In this document: in pieces, positions 36,480 through 46,266 of the stretch
How the letters are laid out: each line of letters begins with the position of its first letter
How positions within the stretch are numbered: position 1 is the first letter of the stretch
DNA from: an uncultured Lachnospiraceae bacterium
GTDB taxonomy: Bacteria; Bacillota; Clostridia; Lachnospirales; Lachnospiraceae
Direction of reading: 5' to 3'
NCBI GenBank assembly: GCA_947176505.1
Contig: CAMWQW010000008.1
Coordinates: forward strand, 1 to 64,000
Length of the DNA: 64,000 nt
Notes under the pieces: generated by a model
Database searches by the model: none
What the model was told of the DNA's origin: nothing
Seen by the model: the letters and a program-made list of their open reading frames with translations, nothing else
Position numbers and translations under genes: made by a program

Positions 36480-37151
36480 ATGTTTACAACTTTTTTTCAA
36501 CATAGAAACTTTATAGCCGTAATTCTGGCACTGCTGTTTGCTAGTATCATATGCCAGATTGTAATGGGAGTGATTTACCATCGTTTTATCTGGGAAACAG
36601 AGCATATGTCCAGTACAACAAATAAATCCCTGCAACAACTTAAGCTCAAATTTTCCGGCTGTTGCAAAATCAATGAAAGAGTCTCCAACGTCTCCGTCTT
36701 CGTGGACAGGTTTATCAGTCATATGAAGTTCGGAATCATGCCTTTGTCTATGCTGAAGCATCTGTCGGGACAGCTTATGCTTCTTTCGGTTCTTGTTGCC
36801 GGAATCGGCGCATGCTTAAGTATCATACATAATGAGAACTTCTTAAGCATCGCTCCTTTCTATATCATCAGCTTTCTCGGTCTGTACTGCTATTTTGCTG
36901 TTTCCTCGCTGATTGATGTTCCCGGAAAAATCAATATACTGCGGATTAATCTGGTGGACTATCTGGAAAACCATCTGGCAAATCGTTTAGAGCAGACCGA
37001 ACTGGACATGAAACTAGTGCAGCCGGAAGCAGAAGAAAACAGGGACAAGCATCACCATGAAACGGCTGCTCTTTCGGATTCTTCCGGCACCATTTCCGGA
37101 TCGGAAATGGAAGAGCTGGAATTGTTGCTGCAAGAGTTTCTACTACAATAA
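36480..37151 (+). CDS. Membrane protein, function unknown
   Basis: A 223-residue protein with three hydrophobic segments: one at the N-terminus (about residues 11-31) and two in the middle (about 98-115 and 123-143). A cytoplasmic loop with CC and an acidic C-terminal tail (EMEELELLLQEFLLQ) follow. GGGGAGGG lies 12 nt before the start, somewhat far. The gene is 87 bp ahead of another unknown membrane protein in the same direction. I do not recognise the family. Confidence 0.75.
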   Translation: MFTTFFQHRNFIAVILALLFASIICQIVMGVIYHRFIWETEHMSSTTNKSLQQLKLKFSGCCKINERVSNVSVFVDRFISHMKFGIMPLSMLKHLSGQLMLLSVLVAGIGACLSIIHNENFLSIAPFYIISFLGLYCYFAVSSLIDVPGKINILRINLVDYLENHLANRLEQTELDMKLVQPEAEENRDKHHHETAALSDSSGTISGSEMEELELLLQEFLLQ

Positions 37152-37238
37152 AAAAGAATGGACAATCCCTCTTATCTCTTATAGAATAATAATGTATGTA
37201 TTATCATATACGCATTTACACATGAAGAGGGGGACAAC

Positions 37239-38432
37239 ATGGAAGAACTATTAAAACAACTCAAGAAGAAATCTATTAAAAATGTGCTGCCCGTAACAAT
37301 CATTATGACCATAGTGGCTGCTGTTCTATTTCTTATTAACGGCGGAGCAGTCCCGCAGGTATTCAGCATGTTTTCCGGCGGTACAAATCTGGACGATATT
37401 GCACAGAGTGATTTGGATAATACCATTGCAAGCAGCGAAATCTCCGCCGTATACGACTGCTTTGCTGAATATGAGTCCAGCGATGGTCAGATTTACGAAT
37501 ATTACATTATTCCCTATGGTACAGAATGGGAGAATTATATCAGTGTTCGCGTCAAAGAAAGTAAAGCGCCGGAACTGGACAGTATTTGTGACGACACATG
37601 GGAATATCTTATGGGAAATGATGTCTCCCTAGACCGTACAGTTCTCGTCAAAGGTAATGTACGCCCTATGGATTACGACGAATCGAAATATTTTAAAGAA
37701 TGGTTCAAGGATATGGAATTTACTGACGACGAAATTGAAGAATGTGCCGTATATTACGTTCTGGTGGACGACAGATTTGCCGATGACATCAGTCCATTAC
37801 GTCTTTATCTCATGTGCGGTGCCGGCATTATTTTCTTCTTAATCGGTCTGTGGGCTCTGATTAAAGCATGCCTCGGTGTTTATTTAAAGGACATCAAGAA
37901 GGATTTTGCCCAGCTTGGTGCTTACGCAGAAGGACAGATTGTATCTGACTATGAAAATGCCTGTGTATTTGGTAAGGGTATCCGTGTCGGTCGTATCTTT
38001 ACATATAATACTGCCTCGACTTCACCTCGTGCATACTTAAATAATAATATTGCTTGGTTATACCAGCACCGCACGAAAAACTACACGAACGGTCTTTATA
38101 CCGGCAGCAATTACAGCATTGTACTTTATCCGGTAAACGGTGACGGCAAAGTAGCTGACAGCTTTGATATTAAGAAAAAAGACAAGGACAAAATTCTGGA
38201 GTATTATGCAAATAATTTTCCGCATATGGTGGTGGGCTTTTCCGAAGAACTCAGAGATTTGTACCATCGCGACCGCAACGCCTTCTTAGGGCTTCGTTAC
38301 GCGCAGACACAGCAGCCTCAGATGGATGCATTCGGACAGGTGCCGCCTCAAAATGAAGGTTTTGGGCAAATGCAGAATAACGGATTCGGACAAATGCCGT
38401 CTCAAGGTAATGACTTTACGCCAATGCCCTAA
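37239..38432 (+). CDS. Membrane protein with low-complexity Gly/Phe/Gln tail
   Basis: A 397-residue protein. One membrane helix lies near the N-terminus (about 17-35), an extracytoplasmic domain of about 140 residues follows, a second helix at about 190-210, then a soluble domain (GKGIRVGRIFTYNTAS) and a tail of short repeats FGQVPPQ, FGQMQN, FGQMPSQ. The family is unknown to me. AGAGGGGG lies close before the start. It may form an operon with the gene before it. A strong terminator follows. Confidence 0.75.
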   Translation: MEELLKQLKKKSIKNVLPVTIIMTIVAAVLFLINGGAVPQVFSMFSGGTNLDDIAQSDLDNTIASSEISAVYDCFAEYESSDGQIYEYYIIPYGTEWENYISVRVKESKAPELDSICDDTWEYLMGNDVSLDRTVLVKGNVRPMDYDESKYFKEWFKDMEFTDDEIEECAVYYVLVDDRFADDISPLRLYLMCGAGIIFFLIGLWALIKACLGVYLKDIKKDFAQLGAYAEGQIVSDYENACVFGKGIRVGRIFTYNTASTSPRAYLNNNIAWLYQHRTKNYTNGLYTGSNYSIVLYPVNGDGKVADSFDIKKKDKDKILEYYANNFPHMVVGFSEELRDLYHRDRNAFLGLRYAQTQQPQMDAFGQVPPQNEGFGQMQNNGFGQMPSQGNDFTPMP

Positions 38433-38454
38433 CACGAAATTTTACAGACATAAG

Positions 38455-38500
38455 AACAGGGTTATACCGTTTCATACGCATACGGTATAACCCTGTTTTA
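38455..38500 (+). terminator. Strong rho-independent terminator
   Basis: Perfect 15-bp arms ACAGGGTTATACCGT (38456-38470) and ACGGTATAACCCTGT (38482-38496) with an 11-nt loop and TTTTATT tail. It serves the membrane protein operon, facing the convergent amylosucrase gene. Confidence 0.93.
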
Positions 38501-38519
38501 TTCATTTGTTCGTTATCCT

Positions 38520-40382
38520 TTATACTTCTTTGAAATAGTAAAACCCATAGGCAGGTATGTTGACCTCATCCAATTTGGTTGTTTTTCCTGATAACAATTC
38601 CGTATATTTGGCACTGTTCTCCTCAATCCGTACCGTCTTGTCATATTCGCTGAAATTGAATACGCCAATCATCTTCTCTCCATCGTAATATCTTCCAATA
38701 CATAACACCGCCCGGTCATTCGTCTCAACCGTCCATGCGTCTGCCTCTGAAACAAATACTTTCTCCGCTTTGCGAATTTGCTCTAACTGTTTCAGTCCTT
38801 GGAATATTCTTCCTTGTACAGTATTTGTATCCTGAATGTTTTCTGCCAGTTTCCAGTCCATCACCCCGCGGTGTATATACCGGGAATCTGCTGCCTTATC
38901 CGGATCCTCTTTATAGGTGTAATCATTGAGCTGACCTATCTCATCCCCGCTGTATAATACAGGGATTCCCGACTGCATAAACATATATGCATGGAGCATC
39001 AGGTCAAGTCTGACCGCTTGATCCATCGCCGCCTTATCCTGTTCAAAACCCGCTTTCTCAACGCCGCACATAGATGCGGTGGTCCCACAGAATCTGGCAT
39101 CTCCTGTAATCGGATCGGCATTATAAAGTTCTCCGCGACTATTGCTGCCGCCGGCATAGCCTTGGAAATAGTCATTCAAATATTGTTTATGACTTCTCTC
39201 TTCAAAACCCTCCCTTTGCAGCGTACCATAATCGAGCCCCCATCCGATATCGTCATGGCAGCGAAGGTAATTCAGAAATACATAATCCTTGGGCAGTGCA
39301 TTAACAATATCAAGCTGTCTTTTTAGCAATCTCACATCTCTTGTTGCTACGGTATGCCAAGTCGTCGCCATTGTAGTAACGTTGTAGAGCATATGGCATT
39401 CCGGTTTCTCCACCGTACCGAAATACGGAGTCACTTTCTCCGGCTCCATAACTACCTCTCCCAGCAAGAGGATTCCGGGACAGACTATCTCGCTGATGAT
39501 ACGCATCATGCGAACAATTGTGTGTACCTGCAAAAGATTACGGCAGGATGTATTTAATTCCTTCCAGATATATGGCACTGCATCAATACGGATAATATCT
39601 ATTCCTCTGTTTGCCAAATAAAGAAAATTGTACATCATCTCGTTAAATACACGGGGATTCTTATAATTTAAATCCCATTGATAAGGATAAAACGAAGTCA
39701 TCACATATTTCCCGGTATCTTCAAGCCATGTAAAATTCCCCGGGGCTGTAGTCGGGAATACTTGTGGTACGGTTCTCTCATACATGGCTGTCTCCTCAGC
39801 CGTGTCAAAAAAGAAATACCGGCTCATGTATTCACCGTCTCCCTTACGAGCCTTTTGTGCCCACTCATGGTCTTCGGACGTATGATTCATCACAAAATCC
39901 ATACAAACATTAATATTCTTCCTGTGACAGGATGTCGTCAGAGCATCCAAATCTTCCATGGAACCCAATTTCGGCTGAACCTTACGAAAATCTGAGACCG
40001 CATATCCTCCGTCTGAACGTCCCTTCGGAGTATCCAGAAAAGGCATCAAATGAATATAATTGACGTTACACTGCTCGATATAATCCAACTTAGATTCTAC
40101 GCCTTTCATATTACCGGCAAAATTATCAATATAGAACATCATTCCGAGCATGTCATTTTGTTTATACCATTCCTGATCCGTCTCACGCTTAGCATCACGG
40201 GCTTTCAGTTCCTGATTCCTCTCCAAAAAGAACTGCCGCATCCGGTCGCACAATTCTGCAAACATGGAACCGTTATCGTACAATTCCATATATAGCCAGC
40301 GAAGCTCATCATGGTGCTTTTTAAGCCTCTGTTGGAAAACCTCATCACTCTGCTTTTTTACTGATGTCTTCTTCGTTCTCAT
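38520..40382 (-). CDS. Amylosucrase / sucrose-active GH13 enzyme
   Basis: A 620-residue GH13 enzyme of the amylosucrase group (about 630 residues). The N-terminal helical domain is followed by the catalytic barrel: DFVMNHTSEDHEWA, the nucleophile region GIDIIRIDAVPYIW (about residue 264), acid/base in LLGEVVMEP (about 307), and FLNYLRCHDDIGW (about 377). Amylosucrase makes alpha-1,4-glucan from sucrose, releasing fructose; hydrolysis is the alternative. No sucrose transporter is adjacent. It follows the degV-like gene by 3 bp. Confidence 0.9.
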   Translation of the reverse strand: MRTKKTSVKKQSDEVFQQRLKKHHDELRWLYMELYDNGSMFAELCDRMRQFFLERNQELKARDAKRETDQEWYKQNDMLGMMFYIDNFAGNMKGVESKLDYIEQCNVNYIHLMPFLDTPKGRSDGGYAVSDFRKVQPKLGSMEDLDALTTSCHRKNINVCMDFVMNHTSEDHEWAQKARKGDGEYMSRYFFFDTAEETAMYERTVPQVFPTTAPGNFTWLEDTGKYVMTSFYPYQWDLNYKNPRVFNEMMYNFLYLANRGIDIIRIDAVPYIWKELNTSCRNLLQVHTIVRMMRIISEIVCPGILLLGEVVMEPEKVTPYFGTVEKPECHMLYNVTTMATTWHTVATRDVRLLKRQLDIVNALPKDYVFLNYLRCHDDIGWGLDYGTLQREGFEERSHKQYLNDYFQGYAGGSNSRGELYNADPITGDARFCGTTASMCGVEKAGFEQDKAAMDQAVRLDLMLHAYMFMQSGIPVLYSGDEIGQLNDYTYKEDPDKAADSRYIHRGVMDWKLAENIQDTNTVQGRIFQGLKQLEQIRKAEKVFVSEADAWTVETNDRAVLCIGRYYDGEKMIGVFNFSEYDKTVRIEENSAKYTELLSGKTTKLDEVNIPAYGFYYFKEV

Positions 40383-40385
40383 ATT

Positions 40386-41255
40386 TTATTTCTCATCTCC
40401 CAAGAAAATCAATCCCACGGCACCCGGACCGGAATGTGCCCCGATACTTGGTCCGATTGGTCTGATCATAATATCCGTATAGCCGAAACGTTCCGTAATC
40501 TGATTCGCGACATACCGTGCATCCATCTCACAGTCTCCGTGAACAATACCGATAAAAACTTGTTTATCCTTATACTCGCCAAGCCTCTCTTCCATATTAT
40601 TGACTAACGTCATAAGCGACTTTTTGCGCCCCCTTACTTTATCGAGCGCTACTAATTTACCAGCTTTATCGAAATAAAGAATCGGCTTGATATTGATTAC
40701 TGTTCCAAGAATCGCCGATGATCTGGACAAACGTCCGCCGCGATACAGGAAATTCAAATCATCTACCGTAAACTGAATGTTTAAATGCGGACTGTTCTCT
40801 CTCGCCCATTCGGCAGCCTCTTCTATCGTCTTGCCTTCTTCCTTCATCTCTATCGCCTTACAGATTACGATACCCTCACCAAGCGAAGCCGACAATGTGT
40901 CAATCACAATAATCTTCATTTCCGGATATTTATCCATAATCTCCTTGGCGCCGCCGACAATATTTTCATACGCACTACTGAGCGCAGAAGAAAAGCTGAT
41001 ATGAAGAATGTCTTTGTTCTGTTTCGCATATTCTTCAAACCGCTCCCTGATCACCGCAGGGTTGCTCGCCATAGTCGCCGCTTTCCTGCCCTCACGCATG
41101 GCATCGTAAAACTCCCTGACGGTTAATTCCGCACCGTCACCATACACTTCATCATCCACCGTATAATAATGGGGAATGACGCCCACTCCATGCTCTGCCA
41201 GATAAGTCAAATCCATGTCACAATTACTGTCTGTTGTAATTACAAACTCTCGCAT
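40386..41255 (-). CDS. DegV family fatty acid-binding protein
   Basis: A 289-residue DegV protein. The N-terminal part has ITTDSNCDMDLTYL, the fatty-acid pocket segment ISFSSALSSAYENIV, VIDTLSASLGEGIV and FLYRGGRLSRSSAILG, all characteristic; the C-terminal domain ends in IGPSIGAHSGPGAVGLIFLG. These proteins present fatty acids to the FakA kinase; FakA is not in the window. GAGGCGGG precedes the start. It lies only 3 bp upstream of the amylosucrase, so they are probably cotranscribed. Confidence 0.93.
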   Translation of the reverse strand: MREFVITTDSNCDMDLTYLAEHGVGVIPHYYTVDDEVYGDGAELTVREFYDAMREGRKAATMASNPAVIRERFEEYAKQNKDILHISFSSALSSAYENIVGGAKEIMDKYPEMKIIVIDTLSASLGEGIVICKAIEMKEEGKTIEEAAEWARENSPHLNIQFTVDDLNFLYRGGRLSRSSAILGTVINIKPILYFDKAGKLVALDKVRGRKKSLMTLVNNMEERLGEYKDKQVFIGIVHGDCEMDARYVANQITERFGYTDIMIRPIGPSIGAHSGPGAVGLIFLGDEK

Positions 41256-41472
41256 CGTACCCGCCTCTTTATAAAATTATATTGTTAATCGTATTTTCAT
41301 TCATACATTGGGAAAGCTGCCCTCAAACTGCAACCTATCTTTTTTAGTTTATCACAAAATAACTATTTCGGATAGTAATTTGAAAAAAGATTGTGTACAA
41401 TAATATTATGCTGTTCATAAAAACTCTATAGTGTCTCGAGCAGCGATATACATACCTACGAGGAGAACTAAC

Positions 41473-42534
41473 ATGCAATCTATCAAGCCGACTGCCAATT
41501 CCGTAAAGTGTCTCGGACGCACACTCTTAAAAAATGATATCCTTTGGCTGGCGCTTTCCGCCTGCGGCATAGAATTTTCATATGAAGGAAAATATTTAGA
41601 AATATGCCTGCAGGGAGACGATCATACTGCAGCTCCCACGGATCATGCCCGCATAGCCGTCTACATAGATCATAACCGTATTCTGGATGAAATGATCCAA
41701 TCCGCGCAGCCCCGCTATACAGTCATAGATAGCGAATCGCCTCTCTCATGCACCGTCCGAATACTCAAGCTCTCGGAAGCTCCTATGTCTGTTGCTGGTA
41801 TCCGCGAACTGATCATAGATGACGACGCGAAAATATCTCCTACCCCTGTCAAAGCACACCTCGTCGAATTCATAGGAGATTCGATTACCTGCGGTTACGG
41901 CACGGATGACAGTGACATGTCACATACTTTCAACACTTCCACGGAAGATGTCACCAAGGCATATGCCTACCGCGTTGCTCAGGCACTGGATGTCGATTAC
42001 AGTATTGTCTCCTACAGCGGTTACGGCGTTTATTCCGGCTTTACGGATGAAAATACGGATAGCCGCAATACCACGGAACTTGTACCTCCGTACTATCCTC
42101 TGGTCGGTTTTTCCAGAGGAACATATAATGGAACCGCTATCACCATAACCGATTGGGATTTCCATCGTTTTGAGCCGGAACTCATTGTGTTAAACCTCGG
42201 CACGAATGACCATAGTTACTGCGGAAGCGACGCCGACAGGCAAACGTCTTTTGCTTCCTGTTACCACGATTTTCTGACAATGATTCACGATAAAAACCCG
42301 AATGCCTATATCCTGTGTGTTTACGGCATTATGAATCATGAATTAAGTTCTTACATCGAAGAGGCAGTTACCCGATATCGGCAGTCCTCCGGCAGTGAGC
42401 GTATTTCAACTCTGTTCCTTCCTACACAGACAGAAGCTGACGGCTACGTCGTGGATTTCCACCCGAGCCTCGATACACACCGGCGCTCAGCGGCGGCTGT
42501 TGCCGACAAAATCCGAGAAATCATGCATTGGTAG
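41473..42534 (+). CDS. SGNH esterase, carbohydrate esterase family 2-like
   Basis: A 353-residue two-domain esterase. An N-terminal beta-sandwich (residues about 1-125) precedes the SGNH domain with nucleophile in FIGDSITCGYG (about 134), NLGTNDHSYCG, and the catalytic His in VDFHPSLDTH (about 328-336). This architecture is that of CE2 acetyl-xylan/acetyl-glucan esterases, which deacetylate plant polysaccharide. No signal peptide is visible, so it is likely intracellular. AGGAG lies before ATG 41473. It converges on the glycan cluster with 5 bp between stops. Confidence 0.9.
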   Translation: MQSIKPTANSVKCLGRTLLKNDILWLALSACGIEFSYEGKYLEICLQGDDHTAAPTDHARIAVYIDHNRILDEMIQSAQPRYTVIDSESPLSCTVRILKLSEAPMSVAGIRELIIDDDAKISPTPVKAHLVEFIGDSITCGYGTDDSDMSHTFNTSTEDVTKAYAYRVAQALDVDYSIVSYSGYGVYSGFTDENTDSRNTTELVPPYYPLVGFSRGTYNGTAITITDWDFHRFEPELIVLNLGTNDHSYCGSDADRQTSFASCYHDFLTMIHDKNPNAYILCVYGIMNHELSSYIEEAVTRYRQSSGSERISTLFLPTQTEADGYVVDFHPSLDTHRRSAAAVADKIREIMHW

Positions 42535-42539
42535 AAAAG

Positions 42540-44141
42540 CTATTGTCCGTAAATCATGATTGTCGGTCCTACATAATATTCTTTCGGGCTGTATCTGAAC
42601 ATATCGAGATATCCAATCCGGTATTTCCACTCTTTCCCGTAGGAGATACCGGTATAGCTTTGCAGTTTCGTATAATTTCCCGTTTTTGCTTCATAAGCTG
42701 CCTTCAGGTCAGGATACATTTCATCACCCTGTATAATCAAATAATCCTTTTTCTGACCAAAATATCCGGTGGCATACTCGGTATCAACATAGTACTCTCC
42801 TCCTTCAAGTGCATCCGGCAGAAGCGAAATGTCCTCTCCTATATCTATGACTGTATACCGTTCAGTATCCATGGCGGGCGCAAAAGAAGTGCTGTAAATC
42901 GTCGCTCCTTCCGGAATCTGTGCGTTGATATACTCTGCTGCCTGTGTATATGTCAGTTCATACCGATAACTGTTGACTGCCACCGACCCGTTGCATACCA
43001 CCATCAGCGCAATCAATGCAGGTATCACCCACTTCCGGTCAAGACGAAGCCTCTTACACTTACTCATCCAGCCTTTCACTTCCATTAATCCATATACCAT
43101 AAAAAGAAAAAAGAATGGCTGAACCAGTGAAAGATTCCTCCCCAGCACAATCTGATACCTTGACAAAAAGAGGATAACTCCCAACGGCATGAGCAGAAAC
43201 ACTACTGCTTTCTGCCAATCTTTCCGGCGAATCAAAGAAACAATTCCTATAACAAATAAAATTCCGCCCACAACTCCGTAACCGGTAAGCGCATACGCCT
43301 CAAAATATCCGAGCAGCGGAAAATTATGTTCTATTCCGGGATGTCCCCATGCATAGTGGTTCAGATTATACAGATTGTCCCATACAAATGTCTTAAAGTG
43401 GAAAAACATCGAATAATTACAAAGACAAAATACCATTGCAAGCAAAATACAATCCAAAAGAAACAGAAAATTGTTCCGGTAGCTCTTCCAATATTTCTTC
43501 TTAATGTGGAGCGCCAACCAGAACACTCCGAATAAAATACCGTGGACTTTCGATGCCGTGGCAAGTCCGATACAAATCGCCATAAGCGGATACCACAGAT
43601 AAACCACCCGCTCCTTATTTTCATCTTGATAAATCATACATCCGAGAAGCATGATGACATTCGCCACTGCATAAATCATCGTATCCGGTCCCGTATAATA
43701 CAGATACGCATACCCGTATAAGGAAAAAACAGACAACACCAGCGCGACAAACGCCCACTTGCGCTCTCCCGTCATCCTTTTTACAGAAAAATAAATGCAT
43801 ACATTGGACAAAACTGCCGTTCCGCATACAACATACCGTAGTAAGATGATTGTATCTGTTCCGCTCAGTAACTTGCCGAGTATACGGACCCCCGACACTG
43901 CATAATAAAACGTAAAATGCGGATAACGGAAGAAATCCAGCACATAAATATCGCCCGCATAAATATGCTGGTTCAGCAAATCAAAGATACAATCCAAAGA
44001 TAGCTGCTCATCTACATTCGGATAGAGTGGCATCTCAAACTGCCAGTGCCTATAGAATAATAACAATCCCGCAAACAACGTCACGGCGACCGCCGCCGCC
44101 ATTCCGATTCTGCACTTTATTTCCTGTCCGGATATTTTCAT
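42540..44141 (-). CDS. GT-C type membrane glycosyltransferase (GT39/ArnT-like)
   Basis: A 533-residue protein with about 11 membrane helices. The loop after the first helix carries PLYPNVDEQ with the acidic catalytic residue expected of polyprenyl-phosphate-sugar-using GT-C enzymes. A C-terminal soluble domain (about residues 410-533) contains AAEYINAQIPEGATIYST. ATG 44141 has AAGGAAG about 10 nt upstream; the longer reading overlaps the preceding gene. It is the last gene of the 42.5-51.1 kb cluster and probably glycosylates a surface polymer or lipid. Confidence 0.82.
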   Translation of the reverse strand: MKISGQEIKCRIGMAAAVAVTLFAGLLLFYRHWQFEMPLYPNVDEQLSLDCIFDLLNQHIYAGDIYVLDFFRYPHFTFYYAVSGVRILGKLLSGTDTIILLRYVVCGTAVLSNVCIYFSVKRMTGERKWAFVALVLSVFSLYGYAYLYYTGPDTMIYAVANVIMLLGCMIYQDENKERVVYLWYPLMAICIGLATASKVHGILFGVFWLALHIKKKYWKSYRNNFLFLLDCILLAMVFCLCNYSMFFHFKTFVWDNLYNLNHYAWGHPGIEHNFPLLGYFEAYALTGYGVVGGILFVIGIVSLIRRKDWQKAVVFLLMPLGVILFLSRYQIVLGRNLSLVQPFFFLFMVYGLMEVKGWMSKCKRLRLDRKWVIPALIALMVVCNGSVAVNSYRYELTYTQAAEYINAQIPEGATIYSTSFAPAMDTERYTVIDIGEDISLLPDALEGGEYYVDTEYATGYFGQKKDYLIIQGDEMYPDLKAAYEAKTGNYTKLQSYTGISYGKEWKYRIGYLDMFRYSPKEYYVGPTIMIYGQ

Positions 44142-44161
44142 ATGTACTCGCTTCCTTATCT

Positions 44162-44752
44162 CTACATCCAATCTTTTATATGATAACTTTTGGTGCAAAC
44201 TGCATCAAATACAATACCCTGCTCTTCAATATATTGCCTGTAAGCCGCAATCTTTTCCTCCTGCGCCTCCAACTCGGGAGACACGAAGCATAGTTTATAA
44301 CCCAGCTTCTTTAATTCCAGATAACCTTCCCTGTCAAGCGGTACCTTCGTAAAGCAGTCTACCCACACCCAGTCAGCCTTGCCAGCCATATTACGAATCG
44401 TATCTAATCCCTCCAACTCGCTGAATCTGAGCGCCACATCCTTTACACCCATATCCGTCAGAAGCTTAATCATCGGAAATGAGGAATCAAGAAAAAAATA
44501 TTTCTCAATACGATACTGTTTCATATATTCCAAAACCTTATGCTCAATCCGCTCACTCTTGATATTCAGAATCATCGTCCCGTGGTGATATTCCTTACAG
44601 TAATCCTCGAAATCTTCCCCCGGCTCAAAAGGATTATGTGATATATAAATCCGTCCGTTCAAATCATCTCTTAAATCCAATTCGACACCGTACTCTACAG
44701 GCAGCTTGCGCAGCTCTTCTACGGTATTGACTCTGTGCGCTATATATTCCAT
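44162..44752 (-). CDS. Glycerophosphodiester phosphodiesterase-like / PI-PLC-like protein
   Basis: A 196-residue protein with the GDPD outline: IAHRVNTVEEL, GVELDLRDDLNGRIYISHNPF, then MILNIKSERIE, FFLDSSFPMI and VWVDCF along the barrel strands. The family's HR, E-x-D and H are present, so catalysis is plausible. It is about 50 residues shorter than glycerophosphodiesterases and is of a kind found in polysaccharide loci. It lies between two glycosyltransferase genes. Substrate unknown. Confidence 0.82.
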   Translation of the reverse strand: MEYIAHRVNTVEELRKLPVEYGVELDLRDDLNGRIYISHNPFEPGEDFEDYCKEYHHGTMILNIKSERIEHKVLEYMKQYRIEKYFFLDSSFPMIKLLTDMGVKDVALRFSELEGLDTIRNMAGKADWVWVDCFTKVPLDREGYLELKKLGYKLCFVSPELEAQEEKIAAYRQYIEEQGIVFDAVCTKSYHIKDWM

Positions 44753-44766
44753 ATCTTCCCTCCCTG

Positions 44767-45465
44767 CTACAGATTCCCGTTCTTTTTCAGGTTCACACTA
44801 AATTCAATTGTTCTTTTAATAAACTTCCACTTGGACTTTAATCCCGTATTCCACTTAGATTCTCCGTGAATCCTCTCCGGAAACAGTACCGGAAATCTGA
44901 CTACTTTCAGATTCTTCGTTCGCGCCATATAAAGCGCATATAAATCCAGTGAAAAATCGTGGGGCGGATTCTCCCATCCGTCGTAAAATATCTTCGGAAA
45001 AATATTAGGCTGTGCATTAATATCGTAAAGCTTTTTACGCAGATAGCAAGTCTCAAACAGGCTCATCCCGGCAGTAAAGAAAACATCAAACAACGGTCTG
45101 CCCTTGCGGTTGCCTTTAACGAAAACAAGCCCGTTCTCCTTTTCTATCATAGCAAGCGCTCTGAGAATATCCGCCGGGTCAGTCTGCATATCCGCGTGCG
45201 TCCATCCGATATACTCCCCCTTACATTCTTTTAAACCCTGCAAAATACCGTAACCGTACCCCTGATTCACATCTACTTTAACCGTTCTGGCAAAGGAATA
45301 CCTTGGCAGCAAATCTGTAAGAATCCGGGCGCTGTCATCCGTAGAACCGTTATCCACAAGAATGACTTCTATATCGTCTCTTTCAATAATCTCCCCGAAC
45401 CGGTCAAGAATCAACGGTATATTCTGTTCTTCATTATAACATGGTACTACGACTGATAATTTCAT
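44767..45465 (-). CDS. Family 2 glycosyltransferase
   Basis: A 232-residue GT-A enzyme of the dolichol-phosphate mannose synthase type: VVPCYNEEQNI, VDNGSTDDSARIL and the metal-binding WTHADMQTDP. No membrane helices, which fits a cytosolic enzyme making a polyprenyl-phosphate sugar for the adjacent GT-C proteins. It ends 15 bp before the GDPD-like gene. The sugar transferred is not predictable. Confidence 0.92.
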   Translation of the reverse strand: MKLSVVVPCYNEEQNIPLILDRFGEIIERDDIEVILVDNGSTDDSARILTDLLPRYSFARTVKVDVNQGYGYGILQGLKECKGEYIGWTHADMQTDPADILRALAMIEKENGLVFVKGNRKGRPLFDVFFTAGMSLFETCYLRKKLYDINAQPNIFPKIFYDGWENPPHDFSLDLYALYMARTKNLKVVRFPVLFPERIHGESKWNTGLKSKWKFIKRTIEFSVNLKKNGNL

Positions 45466-45553
45466 ACCTGTTTTTCTCCCTCCATGTCTTTCTATCTCTC
45501 TTTTCGCCTGTATCTTTATATATTCTTTTATGTCATATTTTATCAGTTATGTC

Positions 45554-46219
45554 CTACCCTCGTAATATCCGTTGTAATGCCTCTTGATATTGCGGTACAC
45601 TCACATCCTCAGGATGAAAATGAACCGCCTGCATCCCTGCGGCTTTCGCCCCTTCTACGTCCTTAACAAGACTGTCACCAATGCAGCACACTTCATCAGG
45701 CGGCAAATCAAGCTTCTTGAGGCAAAGTGTAAATATTTCCGGTGACGGTTTTTCCCTTCCCGCCTCTTCGCTTGTCACAAGACAGCAAATATCCTGTGCC
45801 AGCCCTAGCGCTTCCAGCTTGCGATGCTGAATATGCGCTGTCAGGTCAGTACAGACCATCACTTTAATTCCGTGCTCATGCAGACAGTCAATAAACTCCC
45901 GCGCACCGTCATACAACGTCATTTTCTCCAGAAAAGTTCCCCAGTACGTCTCATACATACGCAAGGAATGAGGCATGGGATTCAAACCCATATATTCCAA
46001 CGCTTTCTGAAAATACAACATTCTGTTGTGAGATGCTCCTACATCATTGAGCTGCCTCTTCGTCTCACTCCTGCCGAACAGATATGCCTCATCATACTGC
46101 TCCTCGGTGATTCCTATCTCTCTACACGCATAATCCCGCACTCTACTCCTTGCCTCTGCGTCCAGCGGATCATATGCATATAACGTATTGTCCAAATCAA
46201 ATATCACTGCATGAATCAT
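45554..46219 (-). CDS. HAD superfamily hydrolase
   Basis: A 221-residue HAD phosphatase with FDLDNTLYAYDPLDAEAR (motif I), VMVCTDLTAHIQ (motif II), Lys in EKPSPEIF and ICCIGDSLVKDVEGAKAAG (motif IV). Subclass IA with a helical cap. It belongs to the same-direction cluster and may dephosphorylate a sugar intermediate produced by the neighbouring aldolase or kinase. The gap to the fusion gene upstream is 47 bp. Confidence 0.92.
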   Translation of the reverse strand: MIHAVIFDLDNTLYAYDPLDAEARSRVRDYACREIGITEEQYDEAYLFGRSETKRQLNDVGASHNRMLYFQKALEYMGLNPMPHSLRMYETYWGTFLEKMTLYDGAREFIDCLHEHGIKVMVCTDLTAHIQHRKLEALGLAQDICCLVTSEEAGREKPSPEIFTLCLKKLDLPPDEVCCIGDSLVKDVEGAKAAGMQAVHFHPEDVSVPQYQEALQRILRG

Positions 46220-46266
46220 CGTCTATTCCTAACCCTCTATGTCAAGGCTTTAACCTGCCGGTTACT

